64,000 bases of DNA from Photobacterium sp. CCB-ST2H9 (lineage in GTDB: Bacteria; Pseudomonadota; Gammaproteobacteria; Enterobacterales; Vibrionaceae). Where the stretch lies: the NCBI RefSeq assembly GCF_023151555.2, contig NZ_CP100425.1:1736001-1800000 (forward strand). The letters run 5' to 3'. The notes below the pieces were generated by a model that was given only the letters and a program-made list of their open reading frames with translations, did no database searches and was not told the origin of the DNA. A program made the position numbers and the translations under genes. The first letter of the stretch is position 1; every line of letters starts with the position of its first letter. Below are positions 62,063 through 64,000 of the stretch, piece by piece.

Positions 62063-63106
62063 ATGAATAAATGGTCTTCAATGATGACCGGCGGTGTGTT
62101 CGCCATGTCGCTTGTTTCCAGTGCGGCGCTGGCAGCAGACAATGAACTGTATTTCTATAATTGGTCTGAGTATATCCCGGCTGACGTGCTGGAAGACTTT
62201 ACCAAAGAAACCGGTATCAAAGTGATTTACTCGACCTACGAGTCGAATGAATCAATGTACGCAAAATTGAAGACCTATGGTTCTGGCTATGATCTGGTTG
62301 TGCCTTCAACTTATTACGTCTCTAAGATGCGTGATGAAGGCATGCTGCACAAGATTGACAAATCAAAGCTGAGTCATTTTAAAGACCTGGATTCAAACTT
62401 CCTGAATAAGCCTTTTGATCCGAATAACGACTACTCTATCCCCTACATTTGGGGTGCAACCGGCATCGGTGTGAATACTGATACGGTCAATAAGGACGAA
62501 ATCAAAGGCTGGAGTAATTTCTGGGACAGCAAATGGCAAGGCCAGCTGATGATGATGGACGATGCGCGTGAGTTCTTCCATATCGCATTACGTAAGCTGG
62601 GCTACTCAGCCAATACCAAGAATCCGGAAGAAATTAAAGCAGCATATGAAGAGTTGAAAAAGCTGATGCCAAACGTATTGCTTTTTAACTCAGATTTTCC
62701 GGCAAACCCATATATGGCTGGCGAAACCTCTCTGGGTATGCTGTGGAATGGTTCAGCCTATATGGCTCGCCAGGAAGGTGCACCCATTGAAATCATCTGG
62801 CCGAAAGAAGGTGCGATCTTCTGGATGGACAGCCTGGCGATTCCGGCTGGTGCGAAGAATGTTGAAGCAGCCCATAAAATGATCGACTTTCTGCTCAAGC
62901 CAGAAAATGCAGCGAAAATTGCGCTTGAAATCGGTTATCCGACCCCGGTCGCAGCAGCAAAAGACAAACTGCCCAAATCCTTTGTCGACAACCCTAGTGT
63001 TTACCCGCCACAGGAAGTGCTGGATGCCGGTGAATGGCAAGACAGTGTCGGTGATGCTGTCACCCTCTATGAAGAATACTTCCAGAAGCTGAAAGCTGGT
63101 CAGTAA
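62063..63106 (+). CDS. potD: Periplasmic polyamine-binding protein PotD, copy 2
   Basis: The 347-residue paralog of the gene before it has a signal peptide (about 1-24, ending ALA). It shares the IKVIYSTYESNE, YDLVVPST and MLWNGSA motifs but has YNWSEYIP at the first site and IFWMDS at the last, so its ligand preference may differ. It has its own 184-bp leader after the terminator, a TTAGGAG ribosome site, and its own terminator, so it can be expressed separately. V. cholerae also has two potD genes here. Confidence 0.93.
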   Translation: MNKWSSMMTGGVFAMSLVSSAALAADNELYFYNWSEYIPADVLEDFTKETGIKVIYSTYESNESMYAKLKTYGSGYDLVVPSTYYVSKMRDEGMLHKIDKSKLSHFKDLDSNFLNKPFDPNNDYSIPYIWGATGIGVNTDTVNKDEIKGWSNFWDSKWQGQLMMMDDAREFFHIALRKLGYSANTKNPEEIKAAYEELKKLMPNVLLFNSDFPANPYMAGETSLGMLWNGSAYMARQEGAPIEIIWPKEGAIFWMDSLAIPAGAKNVEAAHKMIDFLLKPENAAKIALEIGYPTPVAAAKDKLPKSFVDNPSVYPPQEVLDAGEWQDSVGDAVTLYEEYFQKLKAGQ

Positions 63107-63111
63107 GGTTT

Positions 63112-63137
63112 AAGGCGCCGAAAACGGCGCCTTTTTT
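63112..63137 (+). terminator. Terminator after potD copy 2
   Basis: A 9-bp stem (AAGGCGCCG with CGGCGCCTT), a 4-nt loop and six Ts, between convergent potD and cobB. Confidence 0.92.
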
Positions 63138-63143
63138 GTCAGG

Positions 63144-63866
63144 TTAAACAGAATCAGCTGCCAGTAACTCTTCAACCAGCTGCGGCACAATTTGAGATGC
63201 GGGCCCGTAGCGCTTTTCCTCAAACTCACTCTCGATAATACTCGGTTCCAGATTTAACTCGATGGTATGAGCACCATGCATTGCAGCCTCATGTACAAAT
63301 CCGGCTGCCGGATATACAGAGCCAGATGTTCCGATGGCAATAAAGAGATCAGCTTCAGTCAACGCGGCATAAATCTTATCCATGCCTTGCGGCATTTCAC
63401 CAAACCAAACCACATTTGGTCGTAAAGGTGCCGGAATCTGACAACAGTGGCAGCAATCATCCAAAGAAATATCGCCGCTCCAGTCAATCGTCTGCCCACT
63501 CTGACTGCACTGTGCTTTCAGTAATTCACCATGCATGTGAATGACTTGATGACTGCCAGCCAATTCATGCAGATTATCAATATTTTGCGTCACAACCGTA
63601 ACCTTGCCATCCAGCTCTTGTTCCAGACGTGCAAGCGCGATATGAGCCGCATTCGGCTTTACCGTTCCGCTTTCTAACTGCCTGCGGCGTTGGTTATAAA
63701 ATGACTGAACTAAAACCGGGTCTTTCTGGTAACCTTCCGGAGTTGCAACATCTTCAATACGGTGGTTTTCCCAAAGTCCGTCCTGATCCCGAAAAGTTTT
63801 GATGCCAGACTCAGCCGAAATCCCTGCTCCAGTGAGAATGACAATGTTTCGATAGGGAAAATGCAT
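63144..63866 (-). CDS. cobB: NAD-dependent protein deacylase CobB (sirtuin)
   Basis: The 240-residue sirtuin removes acetyl and succinyl groups from lysines. Motifs are [10 protein letters not shown] and FRD at the NAD site, TQNIDNLHE, the catalytic His in HMHGE, and zinc cysteines in AQC and [13 protein letters not shown] carries the Tyr-x-x-Arg pair of desuccinylases. It is nearest to E. coli CobB. The ATG at 63866 gives the short bacterial form. Nothing recognisable follows to the window end. Confidence 0.94.
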   Translation of the reverse strand: MHFPYRNIVILTGAGISAESGIKTFRDQDGLWENHRIEDVATPEGYQKDPVLVQSFYNQRRRQLESGTVKPNAAHIALARLEQELDGKVTVVTQNIDNLHELAGSHQVIHMHGELLKAQCSQSGQTIDWSGDISLDDCCHCCQIPAPLRPNVVWFGEMPQGMDKIYAALTEADLFIAIGTSGSVYPAAGFVHEAAMHGAHTIELNLEPSIIESEFEEKRYGPASQIVPQLVEELLAADSV

Positions 63867-64000
63867 CTTACCTTGCCTTTGTTCATTTTTCTTTCAGTTA
63901 TACCATCGACTGACAACGAATATAATGCCCTTCCTATCAGACCATGGTCTTATAGTGAGAGCATATTGTATGAATGCAATGTTTTAGTGTGTTGAATTTT
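63867..64000. other. Window end upstream of cobB
   Basis: The last 134 bp hold the probable cobB promoter region. No gene start or hairpin can be supported. Confidence 0.4.

Noticed and set aside
1-64000. tRNA or rRNA genes, CRISPR arrays, complete insertion sequences, prophage
   Set aside because: I saw no TPsiC-arm or cloverleaf sequences, no regularly spaced direct repeats, and no complete transposase or phage gene set; the scan was by eye.

Overview
The window is chromosomal DNA of a gamma-proteobacterium, almost certainly a Vibrionaceae member (Photobacterium or a near relative is my guess; the genus is not proven). The gene order matches the Vibrio cholerae chromosome I terminus as I remember it: proQ-prc, pncB-pepN, NAD-glutamate dehydrogenase, pyrD, zapC, rlmL-uup, rmf/fabA/lonH/matP, vpsS-vpsV, ccoNOQP-fixHI-ccoS-fnr-uspE-ttcA and potABCD-cobB.

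The window carries the replication terminus. A dif-like XerC/XerD site lies at 34412-34439. Eight perfect copies of the MatP-binding motif matS (GTGACRNYGTCAC) lie between 18.3 and 44.4 kb, and matP itself is at 29.5 kb. A truncated transposase gene sits about 100 bp from dif.

Layout. 1-3.2 kb (minus): lipid transport letB (partial) and letA, then an ABC exporter. 3.2-6.5 kb (plus): msrC, proQ, prc. 6.7-20 kb: a two-repeat exported protein, pncB (minus), pepN, a DUF2835 protein, the 1609-residue NAD-GDH, pyrD, zapC, then about 1 kb of non-coding DNA with repeated TTTCC/GGAAA motifs. 20-30 kb: rlmL, a glutaredoxin-like gene, uup and a DUF3466 protein in one operon; rmf; fabA and lonH (minus); matP and a DUF3634 protein. 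30-38 kb, the dif zone: a lone receiver protein (minus), an SF1 helicase with a nuclease-like tail, the IS remnant, dif, and the FIST sensor/hybrid kinase pair vpsV-vpsS (minus). 38-48.6 kb: a degenerate short-chain dehydrogenase, a small membrane protein, the complete cbb3 oxidase operon with its copper and assembly genes, fnr and uspE. 48.6-51.1 kb: an AT-rich accessory insert between uspE and ttcA, holding two tandem paralogous proteins of unknown function (the second with a Tat-like signal) and a frameshifted gene remnant. 51.1-64 kb: ttcA, an M32 carboxypeptidase, a RES/Xre toxin-antitoxin pair, a DUF2987 protein, a Bax-like glucosaminidase, a membrane protein, potABC with two potD paralogs, and cobB.

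Two functional themes stand out. One is chromosome end-processing: dif, matS, matP, two KOPS-like octamers pointing at dif, and zapC for division. The other is microaerobic physiology: NO sensing (vpsV/vpsS), the cbb3 oxidase and its assembly, Fnr and UspE. The least explained material is the tandem pair at 49.2-50.8 kb.
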